DNA from: Saprospiraceae bacterium
GTDB lineage: Bacteria; Bacteroidota; Bacteroidia; Chitinophagales; Saprospiraceae
Length of the DNA: 64,000 nt
NCBI GenBank assembly: GCA_022842725.1
Contig: JALHOZ010000002.1
Coordinates: 62,001-126,000, forward strand
Reading direction: 5' to 3'
Notes under the pieces: generated by a model
Told to the model about the DNA's origin: nothing
Seen by the model: the letters and a program-made list of their open reading frames with translations, nothing else
Database searches by the model: none
Position numbers and translations under genes: made by a program
In this document: positions 9,345 to 17,568 of the stretch, one piece after another
How positions within the stretch are numbered: the first letter of the stretch is position 1
Layout of the letters: each line of letters starts with the position of its first letter

Positions 9345-10781
9345 CTATTTTTGCGTATTGATCTTTTGTTTATACAAAACATAAGCCCGTAAATCTAGAT
9401 TAATCTCTTCATAACCATAAGGAATTGCTACTTTTTTATCTTTCTCCGCAAGGAAATAAGGAAGGTTTTTTTCAGGACTGATACTTATAAAAAAATGCCT
9501 TACCAAAAAACCCTGAAGTATAAAATTATACTGATCATATTGTTCTTTCGGGACAGACATGGTTGTAAATCCGGGAACAACCTTTCCAATTTTATACACA
9601 TCTGTGAGAATGGCTTCTTCTCTGCTGATTTTTCCAAATTGTAAGGCCGTAACCACCAAAACTCCTGTAGCCAGCATTATACTCATCGTTTTCACAAACC
9701 GGATTGATCTGGCTGACATTCCGGACAACCATTCGTAAATAAAGGGAAGACAAAGGGAAGCAAAAGCTATGGCAAAAAAAGGAAATGAAGGAACCATATA
9801 CCATCCTTTTTGGACTTTCGTCAGCATCAGAGGCAATGAACCGGCAAAACCCAAAAGAAGGAAAAACCGGAATTCATTTTTGGTTTCAGAAATCCGTTGA
9901 AAAAATTGTTTCCCTTTGATCAGCATCAAAATGGTCACAGATATCAAAATCGGCAACGTTTCAACAAAAAGTTTTCTGGCTGTCTCAAATCTGTTGATGG
10001 TAGTCGGCATATCATCTACTCTTCTGATCAACCTGTCAAAAAAATAAATGGAAAGGCTTTCTCTTGGACCCGGAAACATGAGAATCACACTGTAGATCAG
10101 GGCCGGAACAAGCAATAAAACCAATGCATATTGAATGGCTTTTGTCAGGGTAATTTCCCGGTAAACAAACCACCAGATGAGAGGTAGCACAATGGGAAAC
10201 AACCCCGGAACACCTTTGCTGAAGGAAGCTAAAAAAATAAATAAACCGGAGATTATCCAACCAAACCAGAAATTTTCTTTTTGTATGGATCGTAGTGAAA
10301 TGATAACACTGATTAAAATAAATACACCCATCGTATTTTCAATCATATTGTGTCTGAAAGACCAAAAACAAACCGGAATGATTATCCAGAAAAAAACGGG
10401 TAGCCACCACATTTTAAAGTATGAAGCAGCGGATTGATACACCTCTTTCCACAACACTTTTATCAATAAAATATGTAGAATAATCATCAGAAAAGTATAC
10501 AACCTTTCAACATAAATACTACTTCCCAAAACTTTGTAAAACAATGATAAAATCCAGAAAACCAAAGGTGGTTGTTCGTGAAAAGATGGTATTCCCTCCA
10601 GATTTAAGGCACTGTATTGAGGAAACCAGAAAGTACCGTGTCCTACACTCAGATTATGTGCTACACTGCTGTATAAAACCGCATCCTGAAACATTGCATC
10701 CTGGATCAAAACCGGAAGTGTCAACCCAAACACCACACTTAAAGATATTATGGTGAAATAAGTATTTTTGTCCTGACTCAT
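9345..10781 (-). CDS. GT39-type (ArnT-like) membrane glycosyltransferase
   Basis: 478 residues with about ten hydrophobic segments. The N-terminal loop contains the acidic motif LIQDAMFQDAVLYSS followed by HEQPPLVFWILSLFYKVLG, the pattern of polyprenyl-phosphate-dependent glycosyltransferases of the GT39/GT83 group (ArnT, protein mannosyltransferase). These enzymes work in the inner membrane and transfer a sugar from a lipid carrier to lipid A, proteins or other lipids on the periplasmic side; the acceptor here is unknown. Its ATG directly abuts the stop codon of the upstream lipocalin gene, so the two are almost certainly translated from one mRNA. Confidence 0.8.
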   Translation of the reverse strand: MSQDKNTYFTIISLSVVFGLTLPVLIQDAMFQDAVLYSSVAHNLSVGHGTFWFPQYSALNLEGIPSFHEQPPLVFWILSLFYKVLGSSIYVERLYTFLMIILHILLIKVLWKEVYQSAASYFKMWWLPVFFWIIIPVCFWSFRHNMIENTMGVFILISVIISLRSIQKENFWFGWIISGLFIFLASFSKGVPGLFPIVLPLIWWFVYREITLTKAIQYALVLLLVPALIYSVILMFPGPRESLSIYFFDRLIRRVDDMPTTINRFETARKLFVETLPILISVTILMLIKGKQFFQRISETKNEFRFFLLLGFAGSLPLMLTKVQKGWYMVPSFPFFAIAFASLCLPFIYEWLSGMSARSIRFVKTMSIMLATGVLVVTALQFGKISREEAILTDVYKIGKVVPGFTTMSVPKEQYDQYNFILQGFLVRHFFISISPEKNLPYFLAEKDKKVAIPYGYEEINLDLRAYVLYKQKINTQK

Positions 10782-11315
10782 TTATTTTATAGCGTGTTTT
10801 GTTTTTTGCAGCCTGTTAATGTCAAAACCCATACCCTGAAGTTTTTTCAAAAGTTGGGCATAGGTCTCCTCATTCATGACGTTTTTCCGGGACAAAATCC
10901 AGAGATATTTTTTATTCGGACTACCTACTGCGGCATAAGCATAATCTTCTGCCAGATCAATAATCCAATAATCTCCTTTAAAAGGCCAAAAAAACTGAAC
11001 TTTCAACCGGGCATTTCCTGAGTTTGGTACGACAAAAGCTTTTCCTTTGACATAGGATTCTTTTCCTGTCAGACTGTCTTTATTACATCTGTTTTCAACG
11101 ATAATGTTGCCATCAGGTCCTAGGGAATACACAGCAGTGGTGTTATGACAACCTTTTTGAAAAGATTGTGGGAAAGAGGCTATTTCATACCATTTTCCGG
11201 AATATTTATTGATATCTACAAAATCTACTGTTTTGACTGTGGTCGTTTTGTTAGAACAACCGAAGAATCCTGTAATAAGAAAACATAAAAACAGCGGATT
11301 GATATGATGTGTCAT
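10782..11315 (-). CDS. Lipocalin family lipoprotein (Blc-like)
   Basis: 177 residues from the ATG at 11315. This start gives a lipoprotein signal with lipobox FFGC; a longer form from 11336 would overlap a candidate -7 box at 11334-11341. The bacterial lipocalin signature is clear: VDINKYSGKWYEIASFP near the N-terminus, then GCHNTTAVYSL, FFWPFKGDYWIIDLAEDYAY and LWILSRKNVM. Family members such as E. coli Blc are outer-membrane lipoproteins that bind lysophospholipids or other hydrophobic ligands. The gene runs straight into the GT39 glycosyltransferase with no gap. Confidence 0.88.
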   Translation of the reverse strand: MTHHINPLFLCFLITGFFGCSNKTTTVKTVDFVDINKYSGKWYEIASFPQSFQKGCHNTTAVYSLGPDGNIIVENRCNKDSLTGKESYVKGKAFVVPNSGNARLKVQFFWPFKGDYWIIDLAEDYAYAAVGSPNKKYLWILSRKNVMNEETYAQLLKKLQGMGFDINRLQKTKHAIK

Positions 11316-11333
11316 GGTAATCGGAATAAATCC

Positions 11334-11341
11334 CAAAATTA
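11334..11341 (-). promoter_or_regulatory. Candidate -7 box TAATTTTG for the lipocalin-GT39 pair
   Basis: The minus strand reads TAATTTTG, matching TAnnTTTG. It ends 18 bases before the ATG at 11315 and supports that start over the longer one. The rest of the gap to 11573 is AT-rich and shows no gene. Confidence 0.4.
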
Positions 11342-11573
11342 CAATTATTTTCAGACTTCATTATCTCATGTAAGATAAGATTTTTAAAGAGCTGTCTATT
11401 TGCGTAATCCAGTCAAAATTTAAATCAATATTTCGGAATCGTAATTGTAATAAATTGTTTTTTCAAAATTATATTTTACTGTCTTCCGGTGAATAATGTT
11501 TTTTCAAAATAAAAACAATGTATGTATAAACCTATGGATGGTGTAAAAAAACGCAGGTGAATTAGTCCCTGTA

Positions 11574-11825
11574 CTATGTCGATTTGTATTGCAAAAAATA
11601 TAAATCAATAGCCTTGGCAAGTGCTTCATCTTTTTCAGTGATTTTCCCTTCAGTGTGTGTAATCAGCGAAAATGCAAGCTTGTTATATCCATAAATCCTT
11701 ACATCAGGATGGTGATCCGCCTCATCAGCAATTTTTGCAATATCGTTTATTATTCCGGCGGCTTCCGAAAAGGTTTTGACTTTGAATGTTTTTTCAAGTT
11801 TGTGGTCATTCTTTATCCAATCCAT
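11574..11825 (-). CDS. phhB: 4a-hydroxytetrahydrobiopterin dehydratase (pterin carbinolamine dehydratase)
   Basis: 83 residues, slightly short for the PCD/DCoH family (about 95-110), lacking part of the usual N-terminal strand. The signature HHPDVRIYGYNKLAFSLIT is present, with the substrate-binding histidine pair, followed by a helix with ITEKDEALAKAID. The enzyme recycles the pterin cofactor of aromatic amino acid hydroxylases. No such hydroxylase lies in the window. Its start overlaps the end of the FMN reductase gene by 20 bases, so the two are translationally coupled. Confidence 0.88.
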   Translation of the reverse strand: MDWIKNDHKLEKTFKVKTFSEAAGIINDIAKIADEADHHPDVRIYGYNKLAFSLITHTEGKITEKDEALAKAIDLYFLQYKST

Positions 11826-12351
11826 ATAATAGTTTTATTGTATTAACTTTTGAAAAAAATTCTTCTTTCAGATCCGGATGAACAATACCTTCTTCGATGT
11901 TAAAATTTTCACCGTATTTGGGCAATGAAAAATATTCCGTGATTTCTGCTCCGTGATTCGGAAATCTCACCAAAGCCGCTTCCATAACACCTTTTCCTCC
12001 TCTTTGTCCGGGCGAGGTTGACAACAAAAATAATTTTTTATTTTCAAAACATTTGCTGTTATACCTTGAAACCCAGTCAAAAATGTTTTTAAAAGCCGTC
12101 GTATACGATCCGTTGTGTTCAGCCATAGAAATGATTAAAAGATCAGCAGACCGCAATTGTTCGTAAAAAGAAACGGCTTTATCCGGTATGCCTGTATCTT
12201 TTTCGCGGTCAAAGCTGTAAATCGGTAGTTCAAAATCATTAAGATCCAATACAGTTACCTCTGCTCCATAAAATAATGAAGCTGTATAGACCGCAAAACT
12301 TTTATTAATCGACCGACTGCTGTTGCTTGCTCCAAAAGCTACTATTTTCAT
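11806..12351 (-). CDS. NADPH-dependent FMN reductase family protein
   Basis: 181 residues of a flavodoxin-like fold. The phosphate-binding loop is VAFGASNSSRSINKSFA and the isoalloxazine side has MAEHNGSYTTAFKNIFDWVSR and STSPGQRGGKGV, as in NAD(P)H:FMN or quinone/azo reductases of the NADPH_dep_FMN_red family. It probably reduces flavin or quinones in the cytosol. It is the first gene of a pair with the pterin dehydratase, overlapping it by 20 bases; a joint redox-cofactor role is only an inference. Confidence 0.85.
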   Translation of the reverse strand: MKIVAFGASNSSRSINKSFAVYTASLFYGAEVTVLDLNDFELPIYSFDREKDTGIPDKAVSFYEQLRSADLLIISMAEHNGSYTTAFKNIFDWVSRYNSKCFENKKLFLLSTSPGQRGGKGVMEAALVRFPNHGAEITEYFSLPKYGENFNIEEGIVHPDLKEEFFSKVNTIKLLYGLDKE

Positions 12352-12753
12352 ACAAAATAAATATTAATACACTTTTATAATAAGGTATGGAACAATGTTA
12401 CTTACATAAAGTTGATGTTTGATCATGGACTAAAAAATTCAAAAATTGTGTTTTGATAAAGTATTACTGTTGATGTCAAAAAAGATCTAGCCTGACAGGA
12501 GTCAAAATAATATAATCCAACCATCAATAACAGTGCTGAAGGAATATTATTACCAATCATTTTTTAAAAAGGTGGTTTATGTGACTCATTCCTCAATGTT
12601 GGAATGTTAAATTTTTGGATCTTTGTCGTTTTATATCCATCTGATTATCAATGATATATTTGAATAATTTTACCGTTATTCAGTATCTTATGTATCCGTT
12701 TCAATAAAAAACCTTGTGTTTTTTTATCTTTGGTCTTTCAAAACACCTCATGT
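12352..12753. other. Intergenic region without a gene, divergent promoters
   Basis: About 400 bases of AT-rich sequence between divergently transcribed genes. I see no convincing ORF, tRNA or hairpin terminator. The right end holds the -7 box of the hydroxyproline cluster (12725-12732). A second TAnnTTTG match (TATATTTG, near 12653-12660) is not well placed. Confidence 0.5.
12725..12732 (+). promoter_or_regulatory. Candidate -7 box TATCTTTG for the hydroxyproline cluster
   Basis: TATCTTTG ends 21 bases before the ATG at 12754. It overlaps the alternative TTG start at 12730 and so argues for the ATG as the true start. I did not find a clear -33 TTTG at the standard distance. Confidence 0.45.
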
Positions 12754-13641
12754 ATGAATTGGAATGGCGTTTTTCCGGCAATAACTACCAAGTTTACAAA
12801 AGATGATTCTTTGGATTTGCCTCTTTTTCGTTTGAATATCCGAACTCAGTTTGACGCCGGTGTTCATGGATTTATTTTAGGAGGAACCCTTGGGGAAGCA
12901 AGTACCCTGACCCTTGAAGAAAAAGAAATTTTGGTAAAAACAACCATTGAAGAAGTTAATAGTCAACGTCCGGTCATCCTTAATATTGCCGAAGGGTCTC
13001 TTGCTGCGGCAGAACATCAGGCAAAATTGGCAAAAAAATGGGGTGCTTCCGGATTGATGGTTTTGCCTCCGATGAGATATGTTTCCGATCATCGTGAGAC
13101 TGTCCATTATTTTCGTTCTATAGCTCAATCTACTGACCTGCCTCTGATGATATACAATAATCCGGTGGATTACAAAATCGAAGTTACCCTGGACATGTTT
13201 GATGAACTTGCATCAGAATCAAATATTTCGGCAGTCAAAGAATCGACAAGAGATATTACGAATATCACCCGGATGATCAACCGCTTTGGTTCACGATACG
13301 CCTTGTTATGCGGAGTCGACACACTTGCTTTTGAGTCTTTGTGTGCTGGCGCTGATGGTTGGGTTGCCGGTTTGGTTTGTGCTTTTCCCAAAGAAACCAT
13401 GGCTATCTATCATCTGGTGAAAACCGGAAAAATGGAAGAAGCTCTTACCATTTATCGTTGGTTTATGCCTTTACTTGAACTTGACATTAAACCCAAATTG
13501 GTACAATATATTAAATTGGCAGAACAAATGGAGGGAATAGGTTCTGAATATGTGCGCGCTCCGAGACTTACCCTCATCGGAGAAGAAAAACAAAAAATTG
13601 AAACCCTCATTTCCGTGGCTCAAAAGTCCCGGCCTTTATAA
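12754..13641 (+). CDS. DapA-family lyase, probable pyrroline-4-hydroxy-2-carboxylate deaminase
   Basis: 295 residues from the ATG at 12754 (MNWNGVFPAITTKF), the usual DHDPS-family start. The TIM-barrel family motifs are present: GGTLGEASTLT in the phosphate-like loop, the tyrosine in MIYNNPVDYKIEVT and the Schiff-base lysine in ISAVKESTRD. Family members include dihydrodipicolinate synthase, N-acetylneuraminate lyase and the deaminase of the 4-hydroxyproline pathway. The operon partners (a semialdehyde dehydrogenase of the ketoglutarate type and a proline racemase-family epimerase) favour the hydroxyproline role, which would yield 2-oxoglutarate semialdehyde. This is context inference; true DapA cannot be excluded from sequence alone. 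Confidence 0.8.
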   Translation: MNWNGVFPAITTKFTKDDSLDLPLFRLNIRTQFDAGVHGFILGGTLGEASTLTLEEKEILVKTTIEEVNSQRPVILNIAEGSLAAAEHQAKLAKKWGASGLMVLPPMRYVSDHRETVHYFRSIAQSTDLPLMIYNNPVDYKIEVTLDMFDELASESNISAVKESTRDITNITRMINRFGSRYALLCGVDTLAFESLCAGADGWVAGLVCAFPKETMAIYHLVKTGKMEEALTIYRWFMPLLELDIKPKLVQYIKLAEQMEGIGSEYVRAPRLTLIGEEKQKIETLISVAQKSRPL

Positions 13642-13661
13642 TTAATTTATATCACTTTATT

Positions 13662-15128
13662 ATGATCAATGAAATCAATGCCATAGTACAGGATGCACAA
13701 GACGCTTTTGAAGTGTTCAGAAATAGTGATGGCCTCATCCGAAAAAATCTTTTGTATAAAATAGCAGAAGAATTAGAAGGATTAGGTGAAAAACTTTGGA
13801 AAACAGCTTCTGAAGAGACCAATCTTCCTATGGTTCGTTTTCAGGGCGAAACGGCCAGAACATGTTTTCAACTCAGATTATTCGGAGACCTTGTCGCAGA
13901 AGGCAGTTGGGTACAGGCAGTCATTGAAACTGCAGATGAAGACCGCAAACCATTGAGAAAGCCTGATATGCGCAAAATGTTGGTTCCTTTGGGTCCGATA
14001 GTGGTTTTTGGTGCCAGTAATTTTCCATTGGCCTACAGTACTCCCGGTGGAGATACTACTTCCGCTTTGGCTTCAGGTTGTCCGGTGATTGTAAAAGGCC
14101 ATCCTGCCCATCCGAGAACTTCCCAACTGACGGCAGATGCTATTTCAGCAGCAGTTTCAGCATGTGGGTTGCCGGAAGGCGTATTTCAACATATAATGTC
14201 CTCTTCTTTTGATGTCGGAAAAATATTGGTTCAACATCCCGGCGTAAGTGGGGTGGGATTTACCGGTAGTTTATCAGGAGGTAAAGCATTGTATGATTAT
14301 GCACAACAAAGAGAGGTGCCTATTCCTGTATTTTCAGAAATGGGAAGTGTAAATCCCGTTGTTTTGTTTAAAAATGCTCTGCTTGACCAGGCACCTGAAT
14401 GGGCAAAAACCTTTGCGTCATCTATCACTATGGGTGTGGGTCAGTTTTGTACCAATCCCGGCATCTTAATCAGTGTTAAAAGCAGTGCTCTTAACCATTT
14501 TACGAGTCTTTTGGCTCTGGAACTTTCCCTGACAAAATCATATAAAATGCTGCATCAGGGCATTCATGACAATTATACAAAAGGTGTCGAAAAAATTTTA
14601 TTTGAAAAAGGAATAGAAACCATATACCATGCTCACGAAAGTGATGAAAACCTTGCAAGTCCTGTTCTTGTAAGAGTTTCAGCTCAGGATTTTTTAAGAA
14701 ATCCTTCCCTGCGTGAAGAAATTTTCGGACCTTTTTCTATCATTATAGTTTGTGAAAATCAGGATGAACTAAAAGAGGTCTGGCAATCTTTTCCCGGACA
14801 ATTAACGACGACAGTTATCGGCACCGAGGAAGATATCCGCACGAATCAGGAACTTATTGAATCTTGTTGTCGCTTTTCCGGCCGTATAGTTTTTAATGGT
14901 GCGCCTACCGGGGTGGAAGTCTCCCATGCCACTGTTCATGGCGGACCGTTTCCTGCGACGACAGACGGACGATTTACTTCAGTTGGATCGGATGCCATTT
15001 TGAGGTGGGTAAGACCGGTATGTTGGCAGGATAGTCCTTCTTTTATGTTGCCGGTGTCTCTTCAAAATGAAAATCCGTTAGGAATATGGCGTAAAATCAA
15101 TGGTCATTTTTCTCAATCTCCCCTATGA
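13662..15128 (+). CDS. Aldehyde dehydrogenase, probable 2-oxoglutarate semialdehyde dehydrogenase
   Basis: 488 residues. Catalytic residues are in FSEMGSVNPVVLF (Glu) and VGQFCTNPGI (Cys). The cofactor region has VFGASNFPLAYSTPGGDT and FTGSLSGG. The GQFCTNPG form is typical of the NADP-type ketoglutarate semialdehyde dehydrogenases that end the hydroxyproline, glucarate and arabinose pathways, rather than of general ALDHs. It lies 20 bases after the DapA-like gene and its stop overlaps the start of the epimerase gene (ATGA, 15125-15128), so the three form one operon. Expected product: 2-oxoglutarate. Confidence 0.85.
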   Translation: MINEINAIVQDAQDAFEVFRNSDGLIRKNLLYKIAEELEGLGEKLWKTASEETNLPMVRFQGETARTCFQLRLFGDLVAEGSWVQAVIETADEDRKPLRKPDMRKMLVPLGPIVVFGASNFPLAYSTPGGDTTSALASGCPVIVKGHPAHPRTSQLTADAISAAVSACGLPEGVFQHIMSSSFDVGKILVQHPGVSGVGFTGSLSGGKALYDYAQQREVPIPVFSEMGSVNPVVLFKNALLDQAPEWAKTFASSITMGVGQFCTNPGILISVKSSALNHFTSLLALELSLTKSYKMLHQGIHDNYTKGVEKILFEKGIETIYHAHESDENLASPVLVRVSAQDFLRNPSLREEIFGPFSIIIVCENQDELKEVWQSFPGQLTTTVIGTEEDIRTNQELIESCCRFSGRIVFNGAPTGVEVSHATVHGGPFPATTDGRFTSVGSDAILRWVRPVCWQDSPSFMLPVSLQNENPLGIWRKINGHFSQSPL

Positions 15129-16132
15129 TCAGTAAACAAAGATTTTTTTGTATCGACGCCCATACATGTGGTAATCCCGTGAGGCTTGTAGCGGGAGGAG
15201 GGCCGAATTTGGAAGGCAATAATATGATGGAAAAAAGATTAGATTTTCTCCATCATTGGGATTGGATCCGAAAAAGTCTGATGTTTGAACCCCGCGGACA
15301 TGATATGATGAGCGGAAGTATATTATATCCACCTTCCGATCCCGAAAATGATGTCGGAGTTTTGTTTATTGAAACAAGCGGTTGTCTGCCTATGTGTGGA
15401 CACGGTTTGATCGGAACCATAACTATCGGTATAGAAGAAGGATTCATCCGTCCTAAAAATCCTCCTTTTGTTAAAGTTGAAACGCCCGCAGGCCTGATTA
15501 TTGCAGAATACAGCCTCAAAAATCAAAAGGTCCGCCATGTAAAACTGACCAATATTGCCTCGTTTTTATATGTTGACAATATTGCAGTAGAAAGTGACGT
15601 TTTGGGCACGATTTACGTTGACATAGCTTACGGAGGAAATTTTTATGCCATTATCGATCCTCAGCAGAACTTTGTCGGATTGGAACATTATACGGCAGAC
15701 CAGCTTATTGCCATGAGTCGGGGAATCAGAAATTATATCAACGATCATTATGAGGTTATTCATCCTGAAAATCCTGAAATTAAAGGTTGCAGCCATGTCA
15801 TGTGGACAGGAAAAGTTCTGAAAGACAGTTCTACAGCACGAAATGCAGTCTTTTACGGAGACAAAGCTATTGACCGGTCACCATGTGGAACCGGAACCAG
15901 TGCCCGAATGGCCCAATGGGCTCATAAAGGTTTATTGAAGGAAGGGCAGGAATTTATTCATGAAAGTTATATCGGGAGTGAATTTACAGGAAGAATTGAG
16001 GGTCGGACGTCAGTAGCACGTTTTTCAGCTATTATTCCTTCTGTTCAGGGTTGGGCAAAAATTTATGGATACAACACCATTTTAACAGACCCGGATGACG
16101 ATCCTTATGCCGCAGGATTTCAGGTTATCTGA
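15125..16132 (+). CDS. Proline racemase family protein, probable 4-hydroxyproline 2-epimerase
   Basis: 335 residues. Both catalytic cysteines of the racemase/epimerase type are present: LPMCGHGLIGT and DRSPCGTGTSARMA. A threonine in place of the first cysteine would indicate the dehydratase branch; it is cysteine here. The N-terminal CIDAHTCGNPVRLVAGG is standard. In operons with a DapA-like deaminase and a ketoglutarate semialdehyde dehydrogenase, members convert trans-4-hydroxy-L-proline to cis-4-hydroxy-D-proline. The FAD-dependent hydroxy-D-proline dehydrogenase that would link it to the DapA-like enzyme is not in this window. Confidence 0.85.
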   Translation: MISKQRFFCIDAHTCGNPVRLVAGGGPNLEGNNMMEKRLDFLHHWDWIRKSLMFEPRGHDMMSGSILYPPSDPENDVGVLFIETSGCLPMCGHGLIGTITIGIEEGFIRPKNPPFVKVETPAGLIIAEYSLKNQKVRHVKLTNIASFLYVDNIAVESDVLGTIYVDIAYGGNFYAIIDPQQNFVGLEHYTADQLIAMSRGIRNYINDHYEVIHPENPEIKGCSHVMWTGKVLKDSSTARNAVFYGDKAIDRSPCGTGTSARMAQWAHKGLLKEGQEFIHESYIGSEFTGRIEGRTSVARFSAIIPSVQGWAKIYGYNTILTDPDDDPYAAGFQVI

Positions 16133-16152
16133 GCCGGTTATGTTTTAAAAAA

Positions 16153-16737
16153 TCAGTCGTTGACAGAATCCCAATCTTCAGGTGTGTTAAAGTTTTTAAA
16201 CTTAGAAAAATCAGGTACAGGGATTTTGTTAACATGATTCGATTCCAAAATCTTCTGCAGAGAAAATTGATTTTGATCGATTGCCTCTGTTAAAATGTTG
16301 ATGGCAGATATTTCCCATATCCCAATCAGGGGTTCGTACCGTTTTTGAAAAGGATCGTAAAAAACAGTACAAATATTTTTTATATCTCTTGATTGTACAA
16401 GCGCTGTCAAAATTTCATGATCAATCCGGGGTGTATCACACGGCAAGCTTAACACAGGAGACTTTAAATGTTCCAGGGCTGTCAAAATCCCGCCCATAGG
16501 TCCGGCATCAGGATAAACATCGTAAATAATCATTTTTTCATCTTCCGGTAAGGTACATGATTCCTTTTTGTGTGAAAAATAAATGTTTTCCACAAAGGGC
16601 AATAACAATGAAGCTGTGTGTTTGTAAAGTGGTTTATCATTATATAAAAGTAATGCCTTGGGAAATCCCATTCTTTTGCTTAATCCTCCGGTAAATACAA
16701 TACCGTTTAATTTATTAAACACGGATTCTGTGTCCAT
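16153..16737 (-). CDS. mobA: Molybdenum cofactor guanylyltransferase
   Basis: 194 residues, normal for MobA, which attaches GMP to molybdopterin. The nucleotidyltransferase signature is GIVFTGGLSKRMGFPKALL, followed by DAGPMGGILTALEHLKSP, the metal aspartate in SLPCDTPRID and NTPEDW near the end. The usual LAGG is FTGG here, a mild change. It overlaps the end of fdhD by 23 bases on the same strand, so the two are coupled and serve a molybdenum or tungsten formate dehydrogenase or a related oxidoreductase that is not in the window. Confidence 0.9.
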   Translation of the reverse strand: MDTESVFNKLNGIVFTGGLSKRMGFPKALLLYNDKPLYKHTASLLLPFVENIYFSHKKESCTLPEDEKMIIYDVYPDAGPMGGILTALEHLKSPVLSLPCDTPRIDHEILTALVQSRDIKNICTVFYDPFQKRYEPLIGIWEISAINILTEAIDQNQFSLQKILESNHVNKIPVPDFSKFKNFNTPEDWDSVND

Positions 16738-17512
16738 GTGTATATATATTAAAGCTGCTTTTTTTCAAAAATCCCACCAGGGTAATGCCGATTTCTTCAG
16801 CCAGTTCAATAGCAAGAGATGATGGTGCTCCTACTGCACAAACAAACGAAATACCAGCCATTGCCGCCTTTTGAATCAACTCAAAACTTGCTCTTCCGCT
16901 GAGCAATAATATCTGATCAGATAAAAGAAGTTTGTCGGCCATCATTGAGTGGCCGATAAGTTTGTCCAAAGCATTATGACGACCCACGTCTTCACTGTGG
17001 TATTGGTAGTGTCCGTTGGACGAAAACAAAACAGCCGCGTGAATTCCACCGGTAGCCTGGAATGCCGTCTGTACGTCAAACAACTTATCCTGAAGATGCA
17101 ACAAAATGGATGGCGACACCTCAAAATTTTGTTTTTTTATGTCGTAGGGTGTATTTTGAAATATGGATTCTACTGAAGTTTTACCACACACACCACAACT
17201 TGATGTAGTATAAAAATTCCTTTGCATGGTTGAAAAGGAATTTTCAGACTGGTTTTCCAACAAGACATTTACCGTATTTTCATCAACTTGTACTACATCT
17301 TTTATTTGCTGAAAATGTTTGATCACACCTTCAGTGGAAAAAAATCCCAAAGCCAGTGCTTTGTCATCGCCCGGAGTTCGCATTGTAATGCTGGTTGCCA
17401 CACCATTCAGCATTAGCTGTAATGGCTCTTCTATGGCCACCAAATCATCTTTGGTATCATAAATGTCAGGTTTCCATTTTGTGACCAAAACTTTTTTGCC
17501 GGGTGTTTTCAT
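16715..17512 (-). CDS. fdhD: Formate dehydrogenase accessory sulfurtransferase FdhD
   Basis: 265 residues from the ATG at 17512 (MKTPGKKVLVTKW). A longer reading from a TTG at 17545 adds 11 residues and is less likely. The CxxC sulfur-transfer motif is in TTSSCGVCGKTSVE, and other family blocks are TGGIHAA, HSEDVGRHNALDKLIG and LLSGRASFELIQKAAMAGI. FdhD moves sulfur from IscS to the bis-MGD cofactor of formate dehydrogenase. It is coupled to mobA. No formate dehydrogenase gene is present here. Confidence 0.93.
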   Translation of the reverse strand: MKTPGKKVLVTKWKPDIYDTKDDLVAIEEPLQLMLNGVATSITMRTPGDDKALALGFFSTEGVIKHFQQIKDVVQVDENTVNVLLENQSENSFSTMQRNFYTTSSCGVCGKTSVESIFQNTPYDIKKQNFEVSPSILLHLQDKLFDVQTAFQATGGIHAAVLFSSNGHYQYHSEDVGRHNALDKLIGHSMMADKLLLSDQILLLSGRASFELIQKAAMAGISFVCAVGAPSSLAIELAEEIGITLVGFLKKSSFNIYTHGHRIRV

Positions 17513-17533
17513 GCTCTTCACATTATTAGAAAG

Positions 17534-17557
17534 GGAGGAATACAAAAATACTCCTCC
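17534..17557 (-). terminator. Hairpin between the outer-membrane gene and fdhD
   Basis: Plus-strand arms GGAGGAATA (17534-17542) and TACTCCTCC (17549-17557) pair with one mismatch around a CAAAAA loop. On the minus strand it follows the stop of the gene at 17569 and precedes the fdhD start. The following T tract is weak, so it may be a leaky terminator or attenuator. Confidence 0.4.
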
Positions 17558-17568
17558 TTCACCATTTT

